DNA of 24,109 bases from a virus, in IMG/VR virus record IMGVR_UViG_3300031539_000312, positions 1 to 24,109 of that record. The stretch is one strand, 5' to 3'. The notes under the pieces were generated by a model. The model searched no databases. It was not told the DNA's origin and saw only the letters and a list, made by a program, of their open reading frames with translations. A program made the translations under genes and the position numbers. Below, in pieces: positions 12,671 through 21,606 of the stretch. Position 1 is the first letter of the stretch, and every line of letters begins with the position of its first letter.

Positions 12671-12696
12671 TGGGGGGCATGCTTTAATGTCCCCCA
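12671..12696 (+). terminator. Stable hairpin between capsid and terminase genes
   Basis: TGGGGGGCAT (12671-12680) pairs over all ten positions (one G-U) with ATGTCCCCCA (12687-12696) around the loop GCTTTA. It lies 12 nt after the capsid stop. No T-run follows, so it is not a classical rho-independent terminator; it may reduce read-through or protect the capsid mRNA end so that capsid exceeds terminase. Confidence 0.6.
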
Positions 12697-12727
12697 GACC
12701 CAACATTGAAGGGAGGGCTGGCCGTTA

Positions 12728-14236
12728 ATGGCAGAGATTTTAGACAAAGAACTGGCAGAGCTGCTGGCCCTCGAAAAAGAACTAGCCAAGGCAGAGCAAT
12801 ACTATAAGCAAAACAAGATAGCGACCTTTAAGGATCTCGGCAATCAGAAGAAGTTTACCGAGAGCAAAGCACAAACTAGACTGCTATTCGGCAGTAACCG
12901 TTCCGGCAAATCAGTAAGAGGGACGGTGGAAGAAATATCGTGCTGCCTTGGCTACCGTCCCTGGCTTCCTTTAGATGATGAAAATCGCATAGTTCGGCTG
13001 GCAAATGGCGAGCCAATGGTCCCACCCATAAGAGGGTATCATTTACTAGAGAACTTGAAGGTCGCGGGCACACAGGTCTTTATTCCCAAGATGGAGGAGT
13101 GGCTGCCTAAAGGTGTGGCTACGATCAAGAAGAATAATCTTGGTCACCCAGTATCAGTAAACTTTAAGAATGGGTCAGTCATCCATGTTCTGTCACAAGA
13201 GCAATCGGTTGCATCAATGGAAGGGTGTTCAGGCCAGTTCGTCTGTAGTGATGAGCCAGCTCGAAGAGACATGTGGATCGCGCTCACGCGTGGTCTGATT
13301 GATTTCTCCGGCATAGCGTGGATTCAGGCCACGCCCATCAAAGCATCTTTCTTCATGGCCGAACTTATGCAGGAAGCTAGCCTCCCAGGCTCTGACATAG
13401 ATTTAATCTCAATCAGCGTCGAAGACAATCGCAAGTCGCGCGGAGGATATCTCGAAGATGCTGCGGTAGATCGTTTCATCAAAACTCTAAAACCGCACGA
13501 AGTGGCGGCGAGACTACACGGCAAACCCGCCCATTTGGCTGGTGCAGTATTTGATACGTGGAAACCTCGACCGCCTTTTTTCGTCGATCCCTTTGATATC
13601 CCGGATGATTGGCCCCGTATTATGGTGGCAGACCCAGCAGGGAAGAAGCCTCTAGCTGTCGTCTGGATCGCAATCTCGCCACACAATAAATGGTACATCT
13701 ATCGGGACATGTACGACTCTAGTATCCACACCGCCAAAGCTGCAGCCGAGCGTATCAAGACCCTGGAGAACTGGGAGCAAGACAAACGAGGCGTATGGCG
13801 ACAAGGGCCAGAAAGCGAACCAGTTGTTCTGCGGCTGATCGACACTTCCGCGAACACCAAGGAATTTACTTCTGGCCAAACTATCCTATCTACCTTTGCG
13901 AATCATGGCATCATGTTTGGTCCGGCACAAAAGATAGGATATCTCGCCAGTATAGACCGCATCAAAGAGATGCTAGGCGATGACAAAGAAGAATACGACT
14001 GGGACACCGGGCCTGATCTCATTGTCTTCAACACCTGCCGCCGGGTTGGATACGAACTCCAGAACTTTATCTGGCAACCCGACTCGGTTCAAACACAAGC
14101 ATCCGGAGCAGACTCTATCGAGAAACCTCTGAAAACAAATGATGACTGTATCGACTGTATCAGGTACGCTGTGATGACACGAGCACGGTATCACGCTCTA
14201 GTACACCACTTAGCAAGAATGAGAGACACATGGTAA
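12728..14236 (+). CDS. terL: Terminase large subunit
   Basis: Motor ATPase and nuclease that packages DNA into the head; 502 residues. The Walker A motif is FGSNRSGKS (54-62) and Walker B is FVCSDE (171-176), with coupling motif IQATP (199-203). The nuclease domain carries IMVADPAGKKPLAVVW (Asp302), LRLIDTSA (Asp372) and NDDCIDCIRYAV (Asp472, Asp473, Asp476) as metal-binding residues of the RNase H fold. The start ATG 12728 has GGGAGG about 12 nt upstream. The 3' end overlaps the portal start by 7 nt, so the two are coupled. Unusually the gene follows, not precedes, the capsid gene and lies far from the probable small subunit. Confidence 0.93.
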   Translation: MAEILDKELAELLALEKELAKAEQYYKQNKIATFKDLGNQKKFTESKAQTRLLFGSNRSGKSVRGTVEEISCCLGYRPWLPLDDENRIVRLANGEPMVPPIRGYHLLENLKVAGTQVFIPKMEEWLPKGVATIKKNNLGHPVSVNFKNGSVIHVLSQEQSVASMEGCSGQFVCSDEPARRDMWIALTRGLIDFSGIAWIQATPIKASFFMAELMQEASLPGSDIDLISISVEDNRKSRGGYLEDAAVDRFIKTLKPHEVAARLHGKPAHLAGAVFDTWKPRPPFFVDPFDIPDDWPRIMVADPAGKKPLAVVWIAISPHNKWYIYRDMYDSSIHTAKAAAERIKTLENWEQDKRGVWRQGPESEPVVLRLIDTSANTKEFTSGQTILSTFANHGIMFGPAQKIGYLASIDRIKEMLGDDKEEYDWDTGPDLIVFNTCRRVGYELQNFIWQPDSVQTQASGADSIEKPLKTNDDCIDCIRYAVMTRARYHALVHHLARMRDTW

Positions 14237-16515
14237 AGATGCCATTAAAGTGGCGCAAAGAGCGCGGTGCCTACTATGAGGACCGCATCAGCCAGACTAA
14301 GACATACCGCAATGAGGTCATCACAAAGCGGGAAAAGCTGCGTGCGTTATACAACAAAGAGCCCGGCGGGTTCGACTCCGTGACTCCATTCAAGAACGCA
14401 TCGGACATCCACCTGCCACTCATTCTCGACAAGATCGAAACAGCCGTTCCCAAGGTTGTCTCAGCTATGTGGCGAGCAGAGCCGTTCGTGAACGTCCGCA
14501 AGCCTAATGGCATGGCTGACACTAATATGGCTAAGCACGTCGAGACCTTCGCCTCCTGGGCCTTTCGCAATGACATCCCGATGTTCTACGAGTTCTTCGA
14601 GGGCTTCAACCGGAATAGATTCCTGGATGGCACAGCTTTCGGCAAGATCCGCTGGGTGCGCAAATGGCGCAGAACTATAGAAACTCATACACTCGCAGGC
14701 ACAGTTCAATACGAGGAGGACGGACCATTAGAGGATAAGAGTTCAGATGAGATTTTCGCGGAGATATTCTCCATAGGTGACCCAGATAATTCATTCTATA
14801 AGGCTACAAAGAAAAAGGGCAATCAGTATGAAGTGAAATTCATAGAGGCTGGTTTGCCCTTTACTGCTACTTGTTACATCAATCCCGGCGAAAAGATGGG
14901 GGAATTAGAAGTTAAAGTCCATCGTGACATTATCGAGAGTGACAGCCCAGTCTGCGAGAATGTTGATATCGAGGATCTTATCTTTCCCTCCAGAACCAAA
15001 TCACTGCAGACTGCCGACTGGGTAGCCCATAAGACGTGGTATTCCATAGCAGACTTGAAGCGCAAAAAGAAGAAGGGTTTATGGCAGATCTCTGACAAGG
15101 ATATAGCCTTTGCTCAAGGGACTAAAAGACAAAACGATGACGAAGCTATTGGGGAGTTGGAAAAGGATAGAATCGTTGGCGAATCTGCAAACACTGGTAA
15201 AGAGCTTTCTACGGGGGATGGAAAAGTTGACCCGAACAAAGTTCTAGTTTACGAGGTTTACACGAAAGAATACCTGGATGACGAAGACGAACCTATTGAT
15301 GTGATCCTCCACATTTTGGACAACCTCGGAGTCGTAGTAGGGATAGAGTATCATGACGAAGTATTCCCGCACGGGCGCAGGCCATTTATTCACGATACGT
15401 ACATTCCTATTGATGGCCGCGTGTTTGGCATTGGTATGGCGGAAGTCCTCTACGGAATCAATTTATCGCTCAATAAGACAATTAATGATGTAAACAATGG
15501 AATGACCCTGAAGACCACTCCATGGTTCCTTTACAGCATATTTGGCCTAGCAGAAAATGCGAAGCTCCTGGATGGTATCCAGCCCGGCGAGGGCATACCA
15601 GTAGGAGACGTAAACCAAGTCAAGTTCCCAGATTTCATGCAAGATCCTGCAGCGCAATTCCATGCGAGTTTCGAGACGTTGCGTGGCTATGCTGACAGTT
15701 TGACATTTAGTCCGACTGTTGGTGGGTCAAACAACTATCGGAACGCACCGCGCACTGCGCGGGGCACGCTGGCGCTCATGGACGCTGCGGAAGAGAAGCT
15801 GAGCAGTCTGGTTGAGCAATCTCAAGCAACCTCGTGGAAAGAGATGGTCAAGCAAGTCATCTCTCTATACGGAAGGTATGTTGGGATTGACAAGTGGTAT
15901 TATGTGACTGGCGAGCCTGAGCCTCGTCGGATCTCTCCTCGGGAGCTTCGCGAGAATTATCAGTACGAATTCTCTGGTAGTCTTACCAGCGTAAATCGTG
16001 ACATCCAAAGATCCTTGGCCGAGCGGCTCTACGCCGTTCTTAGTAATGATCCGCTGTATCAGAGTGACCCCCGCGCCAAGCAGAATCTCATGCGTAGGTT
16101 TGCCGAACCATTCTCAGAGACTGGCGAGATCGACAGTATCATCCCAGCTTTGCCGGGTGAGGGGTCTTTCCCGCATCCTCCGTGGCAGCAGGAAACTGAG
16201 ATGTATCAATTACTAGCAGGTATCTATGTTGAAGTGCTGCCAGTAGATGAGGATGAATCACACTTGAAATATATCGAATCATTCAAGAAGGCTGAAATGT
16301 TCAAGACTGCTAATCAGCGTGCCATCGCCATGATCGACGTGCATGAGCAGGAGCACAAGCGAGCCCTGCAACAGAAGATGCAGCAGCAAAAACAACAGTC
16401 ACAACAGGGCATGGCGGGCTCCGGACAGCCACAGGTTGCCTCTGCAGGGAACCCGGCGCAAGGTTTGGCTGGCTATGGCGGAGAGTTATCGGCGCTGGAA
16501 GGCGGTGACGTTTAA
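14230..16515 (+). CDS. Portal protein (podovirus/P22-like)
   Basis: Forms the dodecameric ring through which DNA enters the head; 761 residues, close to P22 gp1 (725). The start ATG 14230 lies inside the end of the terminase gene. The N-terminal part has KTYRNEVITKREKLRALYNK and SDIHLPLILDKIETAVPKVV, which leads into the body typical of these portals. The core includes HGRRPFIHDTYIPIDGRVFG, GMAEVLYGINLSLNKTINDV, and RNAPRTARGTLALMDAAEEK. Such portals have a helical barrel near the C-terminus. The end is Gln-rich (RALQQKMQQQKQQSQQGMAG) and then low-complexity Gly/Ala. The gene position before the adaptor is normal. Confidence 0.88.
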   Translation: MVKMPLKWRKERGAYYEDRISQTKTYRNEVITKREKLRALYNKEPGGFDSVTPFKNASDIHLPLILDKIETAVPKVVSAMWRAEPFVNVRKPNGMADTNMAKHVETFASWAFRNDIPMFYEFFEGFNRNRFLDGTAFGKIRWVRKWRRTIETHTLAGTVQYEEDGPLEDKSSDEIFAEIFSIGDPDNSFYKATKKKGNQYEVKFIEAGLPFTATCYINPGEKMGELEVKVHRDIIESDSPVCENVDIEDLIFPSRTKSLQTADWVAHKTWYSIADLKRKKKKGLWQISDKDIAFAQGTKRQNDDEAIGELEKDRIVGESANTGKELSTGDGKVDPNKVLVYEVYTKEYLDDEDEPIDVILHILDNLGVVVGIEYHDEVFPHGRRPFIHDTYIPIDGRVFGIGMAEVLYGINLSLNKTINDVNNGMTLKTTPWFLYSIFGLAENAKLLDGIQPGEGIPVGDVNQVKFPDFMQDPAAQFHASFETLRGYADSLTFSPTVGGSNNYRNAPRTARGTLALMDAAEEKLSSLVEQSQATSWKEMVKQVISLYGRYVGIDKWYYVTGEPEPRRISPRELRENYQYEFSGSLTSVNRDIQRSLAERLYAVLSNDPLYQSDPRAKQNLMRRFAEPFSETGEIDSIIPALPGEGSFPHPPWQQETEMYQLLAGIYVEVLPVDEDESHLKYIESFKKAEMFKTANQRAIAMIDVHEQEHKRALQQKMQQQKQQSQQGMAGSGQPQVASAGNPAQGLAGYGGELSALEGGDV

Positions 16516-17426
16516 TGGAAGCACTGGAATTTGTCAATCTTGTATCCAGTCAACTCGGTTGGGGCACTGAAACTGATGTGTCTGCCCCCACACCAGAAGG
16601 GCTAAAGATCCTTCAAGTTACTAACACTATTATCGCGTCAATGCAGAACGACAAGAACTGGCCAGAATTGCGCAAAACTGGGTATCTAGCTATAAATGCC
16701 CCGAAGACTTCTGACCCATTTGCAACAACTACTTTTGGTGCGGCAGGCGTTACACTAGAAAATGAGGCTGACCCCTTCTTTAGCATCCTAGACAGTGTCG
16801 GAAAAATCGTGCAGGTAGGGGCCTTTAAGCCAATCTATAAAATTACAACAGTTTCAACTGTGCGCATCTGTGGGTTCAATACTGCATGGCGGGATGAAAG
16901 TTCTTCTGGAGATACCATTGTCATGGGACAAGACACTTACTCTTTGCCCGCAGACTTTGACCGGTTGCTGCTAGGGAAAATGCTTAATATGGGGACGGGG
17001 ACAGAACTCGAAGAACTCGATCCAGTAGCAATGCGCACCGAGAAATTCAACGATGGTTTCGGTCTAGTACAGGAAGAGGCGCGGTATTTCACAATTCACG
17101 GGCTTGATTCTGCTGGCTACCCGCTCGTACATTTCGACCGTATTTTTGACAAGAACTGTACTATCTCGTATGAATATCAAATGAAGCATCCTACTCTAAC
17201 CACTAGCACTGATCCTATTTTATACCCGGTTAAATACATCCTATACATCGCGGATAGTTGTATCGCAATGTTACAGCGTGACGTAGAGAACTCCGCTAAC
17301 GCAGTGCAAACCTCTACGGATAAGCTGCAGAACGCTCTGAGAGTCGGGGCCAACCCCAACAACTCTCGGGACCGCATGCGCATCAGAACCCAGGGTGCGC
17401 TTCACGGCGCGTTCAGGAGACGGTAA
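16515..17426 (+). CDS. Head-tail adaptor-like protein
   Basis: A 303-residue protein starting at the end of the portal gene (TAATGG overlap). It begins MEALEFVNLVSSQLGWGTET and contains GLKILQVTNTIIASMQNDKN, then the phrase YSLPADFDRLLLGKM and later HFDRIFDKNCTISYEYQMKH. The pattern 'helical N-terminus; Trp-Pro; beta domain; LPxDFxR; YxY strand; helical C-terminus' is that of phage neck/adaptor proteins placed after portals in short-tailed phages. It would join the portal to the tail hub. The basic end (RDRMRIRTQGALHGAFRRR) could touch DNA. The assignment rests on position and layout rather than a specific catalytic motif. Confidence 0.65.
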   Translation: MEALEFVNLVSSQLGWGTETDVSAPTPEGLKILQVTNTIIASMQNDKNWPELRKTGYLAINAPKTSDPFATTTFGAAGVTLENEADPFFSILDSVGKIVQVGAFKPIYKITTVSTVRICGFNTAWRDESSSGDTIVMGQDTYSLPADFDRLLLGKMLNMGTGTELEELDPVAMRTEKFNDGFGLVQEEARYFTIHGLDSAGYPLVHFDRIFDKNCTISYEYQMKHPTLTTSTDPILYPVKYILYIADSCIAMLQRDVENSANAVQTSTDKLQNALRVGANPNNSRDRMRIRTQGALHGAFRRR

Positions 17427-19663
17427 TGGCACAGCTCAGAGAATCACGACTTAGTATAACTGGGACTCCTTTTACATCTGGGTTGGACTTGTCTGCTTCG
17501 CGAGATATGGTGGACGAAACTCAACTCTGGGAAATGGAGGGTGCCTTTAACAGCGAGAATAAAACGCTGATTCGCCGCCCATCTTTCGTGCAGTGGGGAA
17601 CCCAGATTATCGAACCTACTGCGGCGGTTGCCAACAATGGCGAGCACATCTCCAAGGCGCTTATTATAAACAGCACTTACTGGGATGAAGTAGAAACCGT
17701 AGGCAATTCAACGTCTATGATCTTTGATAATGGGACGCTGGTTTTATCTGGATGGCAGGCCGCGTCAGGAGAAACTGGATCTTCTACTACTAGAAGAGGG
17801 TATGTAGGCAATGAGACGTTTAATGATGATGTTGGTTTTGATGGCAGTATTTTTCTATCTTTCGTACTACAGGCCAAGTTTTTAGAAACCGCAGAATTCG
17901 CCACAATAAAGTTTGCGGTGAAAGCGGACCAGCAAAAAGAGATAGCAATCACATCTGCCGGGATAGCACTAAAGACTGGGGTTGGCACCTATCTTTCTCT
18001 TTCAGGTACAGACATAGCTATAGATGGACTTCCACATCGCATTGATATCAGTTCTGCTGGGGGCATAGCTTATAGAGTATCTATAGACGGCGTGCTGATT
18101 GATGAGGGCTTGTGGGCTTACGTTGCGGACACGGCAGACTTCTTTGTAGAAGTTACTGCAAAAAGTGATGACACCTTAGAACTAACGCCTTATTCGATTT
18201 TACTCTCCTCTTTTATTCTGCGGGATAGTTACTACATAAGCGAAGACAGCAAGCCATATTACTCTCCAGCAATTACAGACCTCCAGACTGTGCGCGAGCC
18301 CAAGGCCGCTTCCGCTAATGATACGTTCAGTTTACTGGCAGCGGGCAAGAAGTACCTCTGGATTGATTATGCTCTGCGTGGTGTTTGGACTCCGATAGCG
18401 CCACTATCTAGGGAGAAGACCCGGTTCTCCAAGTTTCGGGGCAGCACAATTATCTGCAATTACGCGGACAATAGCCGTAAAACAGAAGTCTATAAATATG
18501 ATGGTGGAGTAATAGAAAAGTTAGACCAAGCTCCAGACATACGATTTACCACAGAATATGCCAACCGTCTTTGGGGGGCTGGAGATGTTAATCACAAACT
18601 ACGCGCTTATTATTCCGGGGACCGGCAACCAAACTTGTGGTGGAATCCCGACGACCCAAATATTAAGGCAACAGAAGATGCCGAGGACGATGCTGGCTTT
18701 ATCGAATTTCCAGGTGATGACAAAACAAGAGTGCGCTTTTTATCCGGAGATTTCTTCGGAATGCTCATGGTATCCACCGATGTTGTCTGGCTAGTGACCG
18801 GGATGTCTCCTCGCGACTTTGAGCGGCGGAGATTAACTGCAGCAATCAGTGCTGATGGCGCTCAGTGTGGCGTGGATGTTTACAATGATTACTGGCTATT
18901 AAGCAAAGACGGTATATCTTCAGCACAGACAACTGACAAGTACGGAGATATCCAGGGTCAGAGAGTCTCAACTTTGGCTAGAGAACTATTCGATACGGGC
19001 CACGCATCTGGCCGTATGCTGACTCCAGAAAAACTATACGACAGCAAAATGGTGTATTTTCCAAAATGGAACACAGTATTATTCCACTCAGAAGAAGCTG
19101 GGGAAGAAAGTCCTGGAGTTATCTACGCGCTAAACATTGAGTCCAACAAATGGTCGGGGCCTTGGCGAGAAGAATGTGCATCAATGCGCGTAGTGACCCT
19201 GACAAGGCCAACACAAGATATGGTAGCTATTGGCACATACGATGGCCGCGTTAAATTCATGACTTCACATGTTTCTAACACAGACACGATTAAAATCTCT
19301 TCACCAATTATAACTGGCCGCAGCATAGATCCCAAACTAGACTCCATGAAAAAATCATGGAAAAACTTTCGGTTGAAAATTGTGCCAACAGGCAACTGGG
19401 ATGTAACTTTCAGGTGGAAAGCAGAAGATCGAGATTGGGAAACCATAACAAAAAAGTTATGTTTACCAGATCATCCATTGATTGGTGATACTTATACAGT
19501 TGATCAAAGCCACATAAAATCGGACTTACAGCCAATGGTGTTGGAGTTCCCTATAGATAAACGCAGTCTGTCCATAAAGTACGAAATTTTAACGAATGCG
19601 CCGTGGATTAAGTTTAGTCGCTGGGAACTTGATTTCCATGTTGACGGACACGAAAAGGATTAG
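17426..19663 (+). CDS. Tail hub / nozzle-like protein with probable lectin-like insertion
   Basis: A 745-residue beta-rich protein, start ATG 17426 behind AGGAGACGG and overlapping the previous stop. It opens like podovirus tail nozzle (stabilisation) proteins: SASRDMVDETQLWEMEGAFN, then NKTLIRRPSF. Later phrases GDDKTRVRFLSGDFFGMLMV, STDVVWLVTGMSPRDFERRR and DVYNDYWLLSKDGISSAQTT are typical of their beta-propeller repeats. Residues about 75-270 are extra: many short strands (FLSFVLQAKFLETAEFATIK, LPHRIDISSAGGIAYRVSID) like a jelly-roll LamG/lectin domain. The protein would form the tail tube end between adaptor and spike. The middle and end are AT-richer than the neighbours. Confidence 0.7.
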   Translation: MAQLRESRLSITGTPFTSGLDLSASRDMVDETQLWEMEGAFNSENKTLIRRPSFVQWGTQIIEPTAAVANNGEHISKALIINSTYWDEVETVGNSTSMIFDNGTLVLSGWQAASGETGSSTTRRGYVGNETFNDDVGFDGSIFLSFVLQAKFLETAEFATIKFAVKADQQKEIAITSAGIALKTGVGTYLSLSGTDIAIDGLPHRIDISSAGGIAYRVSIDGVLIDEGLWAYVADTADFFVEVTAKSDDTLELTPYSILLSSFILRDSYYISEDSKPYYSPAITDLQTVREPKAASANDTFSLLAAGKKYLWIDYALRGVWTPIAPLSREKTRFSKFRGSTIICNYADNSRKTEVYKYDGGVIEKLDQAPDIRFTTEYANRLWGAGDVNHKLRAYYSGDRQPNLWWNPDDPNIKATEDAEDDAGFIEFPGDDKTRVRFLSGDFFGMLMVSTDVVWLVTGMSPRDFERRRLTAAISADGAQCGVDVYNDYWLLSKDGISSAQTTDKYGDIQGQRVSTLARELFDTGHASGRMLTPEKLYDSKMVYFPKWNTVLFHSEEAGEESPGVIYALNIESNKWSGPWREECASMRVVTLTRPTQDMVAIGTYDGRVKFMTSHVSNTDTIKISSPIITGRSIDPKLDSMKKSWKNFRLKIVPTGNWDVTFRWKAEDRDWETITKKLCLPDHPLIGDTYTVDQSHIKSDLQPMVLEFPIDKRSLSIKYEILTNAPWIKFSRWELDFHVDGHEKD

Positions 19664-19665
19664 AG

Positions 19666-20856
19666 ATGCCATTACTTAATATTCATGTCTTTGTAGACGA
19701 TGAAGTGCCCGCTGCCGAGGACTTTAATTCTATTGGAGAATCAGTAAGCGCTGAAATAGCTGGTGGCAATATCGCTGCATCCAGTCTTGTCTGGCCCCTG
19801 GTAGCGCAGGGCGACATTGACATGAATGGGTACAGCATTACTAATATTGCTGGATTCTTTGAGCAGTATCATGTCAATGATTCGTTCACTCTCCAGGAAG
19901 CAATTGCCGAGGTCAACTCTGCTGGTGGCGGAACGATTGTCATTGATCCTGAGAGTGTCCCAGTTGCTTCTAATGAGCTAATCACTGCCAACAATGTAAG
20001 CATTCTTGGATCTTCCGGTAGAAGTATCTTGACAATCAGCGGGACAGCTACACTGTATGGAATAAAATGCACGGGCAGCAATTTTCGCATGACTGGCGTG
20101 CAGATCACTGGCGGTACAACGCTCATCCCATGTATAGTTGTGAACGATAACCAAGGCGCTGCATTTGATAACAACACATTCTCGGCTATCCTTGGCCCAG
20201 GCATCTCGTTTAGTGGTAGCGGAGAGCAGACGGCGAATGCCCGCGTCATTAACAATTTCTTTGCCTTCTGTAGTGAGCAAGCTATCTTAGCACTCAACCT
20301 AGTGAATTCGGTTGTCGACGGCAACACCTTTGATTCTGTGGATGGGAACAATATTGAACTTGGTGGAGACGCTGACACAGCCTGTCATGAAGTAGTAATA
20401 TCAAATAACTCCTTCTCTGGTGGGGATGCGCCCTGTATCTACAGTGACCGCTCTACGACTAGCTCTAGTTTCGGACAGTTATCCATAACGGGTAACGTCA
20501 TGGACGTGACGGCTGGAAATTGTATGGAACTGGGATCTTATATCAATAGTGCTATTACTGGGAATACTATCTTAGATCCAGCTACTATTGCAGTACAGCG
20601 CAGTACAATTACGGGGAATACATTTAATAGCACCTTAGAGATTGACACTACTGCAAGCATGTTCTGCGGCAACAGTTTCCGGGGTGCAGTCACCAGGGTC
20701 TCCGGCACTGCTAACACAATCAATAGCAATATCTTCGAGGCTGCCGTAGAGATTGATGCCGCCTGGATTTCGACCTTCGTGGGTAATACCTGCATAGCAG
20801 GCGTGACAGTAACTGCAACTGACCCAGATGTGGTCGGCTTGAACTGGGGATTTTAA
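19666..20856 (+). CDS. Tail spike with right-handed beta-helix
   Basis: Host-recognition spike, possibly a depolymerase; 396 residues, ATG 19666 after AAAAGGATTAG. Residues 1 to about 65 (MPLLNIHVFVDDEVPAAEDF and on, GDIDMNGYSITNI) form a virion-binding head. From about 70 the sequence DSFTLQEAIAEVNSAGGGTI is the usual entry to a pectate-lyase-type beta-helix, followed by Asn- and Gly-rich rungs (RVINNFFAFCSEQAILALN, VISNNSFSGGDAPCIYSDRS, SITGNVMDVTAGNCMELGSY). Rung-like repeats run to the C-terminus, which lacks a separate trimerisation domain, so the next gene may complete it. No catalytic pair can be assigned by eye. The gene overlaps the next by TAATG. Confidence 0.82.
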   Translation: MPLLNIHVFVDDEVPAAEDFNSIGESVSAEIAGGNIAASSLVWPLVAQGDIDMNGYSITNIAGFFEQYHVNDSFTLQEAIAEVNSAGGGTIVIDPESVPVASNELITANNVSILGSSGRSILTISGTATLYGIKCTGSNFRMTGVQITGGTTLIPCIVVNDNQGAAFDNNTFSAILGPGISFSGSGEQTANARVINNFFAFCSEQAILALNLVNSVVDGNTFDSVDGNNIELGGDADTACHEVVISNNSFSGGDAPCIYSDRSTTSSSFGQLSITGNVMDVTAGNCMELGSYINSAITGNTILDPATIAVQRSTITGNTFNSTLEIDTTASMFCGNSFRGAVTRVSGTANTINSNIFEAAVEIDAAWISTFVGNTCIAGVTVTATDPDVVGLNWGF

Positions 20857-21215
20857 TGAGAACAAAATTATCTGAAACCACACCACGGGTCGAATATGTT
20901 GCAGAAGCAACGATAGACCTTCCGAAGCTGCCCGCTGTAGGGGACTCCGTGTCTTTACGAATTCACGCCAAAGCTGCAAGTACCTCAACATCTTTGGTTG
21001 TTGGAGCAGTTACACTTCAGACATACACAACGGTTGTTGGTACTGTCTATGCTTATGATCTAAATATAGTCAATATTGGCAGTGGAGAGTTTTTAGTGTC
21101 CTACGGCTACAGTAACTTGCTGTATGTTGACAGCACTAACGACTATGCTGCGTCGTCCATCACAGCTTATGCGTCCCCAGTACAGGCATCTGGGAATCAT
21201 ACATATATACTGTAA
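20856..21215 (+). CDS. Small beta-rich protein next to tail spike
   Basis: A 119-residue protein from ATG 20856, overlapping the spike stop by one base, and ending by overlap with the GNAT gene. It begins MRTKLSETTPRVEYVAEATI and is strand-rich with many Ser, Thr, Ala and Val (GDSVSLRIHAKAASTSTSLV, TVYAYDLNIVNIG, YGYSNLLYVDSTNDYA). It has no enzyme motif. The coupling to the spike suggests a spike accessory, a receptor-binding tip or a detached C-terminal domain. No family recognised. Confidence 0.65.
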   Translation: MRTKLSETTPRVEYVAEATIDLPKLPAVGDSVSLRIHAKAASTSTSLVVGAVTLQTYTTVVGTVYAYDLNIVNIGSGEFLVSYGYSNLLYVDSTNDYAASSITAYASPVQASGNHTYIL

Positions 21216-21595
21216 TGCAATACAGAATCGCAAAGCCGGAAGATTTGGAGGCGTGTTCCGCTTGCGTAGCATCTACTGGATATTATCATCAGGTGGATTT
21301 TACAGAGATAGGCGGGATCGTTCTTCTGGCGGAGAATGACGAGGGAGTACAGGGGGTCGTGTGGGCAGCGCGGTCGGGCAACATAGCCTTCGCGGATTAC
21401 TTGGCGGTGACCCCGAAATACATGGGATCTGGTTTGGGCGCACGATTAATCATCAGAGGATGTTATGTGTTAAAGAAGATGGGCGTCAAGCAAATAAGGT
21501 CTTGTGTGCATTATGATAACCGGGAGGCGCTTAGAATTGACAGCAAGCTGGGAGCATTGGATGGTCCATACGCCCAGTCAGTTATCGTACTCTGA
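21215..21595 (+). CDS. GNAT-family N-acetyltransferase inside the tail module
   Basis: Transfers acetyl groups from acetyl-CoA to an unknown amine; 126 residues. It opens MQYRIAKPEDLEACSACVAS (usual GNAT first strand and helix), has the central strand IAFADYLAVTPKYMGSGLGA with the acetyl-CoA loop GSGLGA (71-76), and motif B-like NREALRIDSKLGA (102-114). It is short but complete. It overlaps the previous gene (TAATG) and lies between the spike and ejection genes. GNAT genes recur in the virion cluster of several podoviruses. Possible targets are a virion protein, host protein or surface sugar; the sequence does not say. Confidence 0.8.
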   Translation: MQYRIAKPEDLEACSACVASTGYYHQVDFTEIGGIVLLAENDEGVQGVVWAARSGNIAFADYLAVTPKYMGSGLGARLIIRGCYVLKKMGVKQIRSCVHYDNREALRIDSKLGALDGPYAQSVIVL

Positions 21596-21606
21596 AAGGT
21601 ACAAAG

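Noticed and set aside
19869-20378. 169-codon minus-strand frame opposite the tail spike
   Set aside because: A by-product of the repetitive codon pattern of the beta-helix; no ribosome site and no family resemblance.
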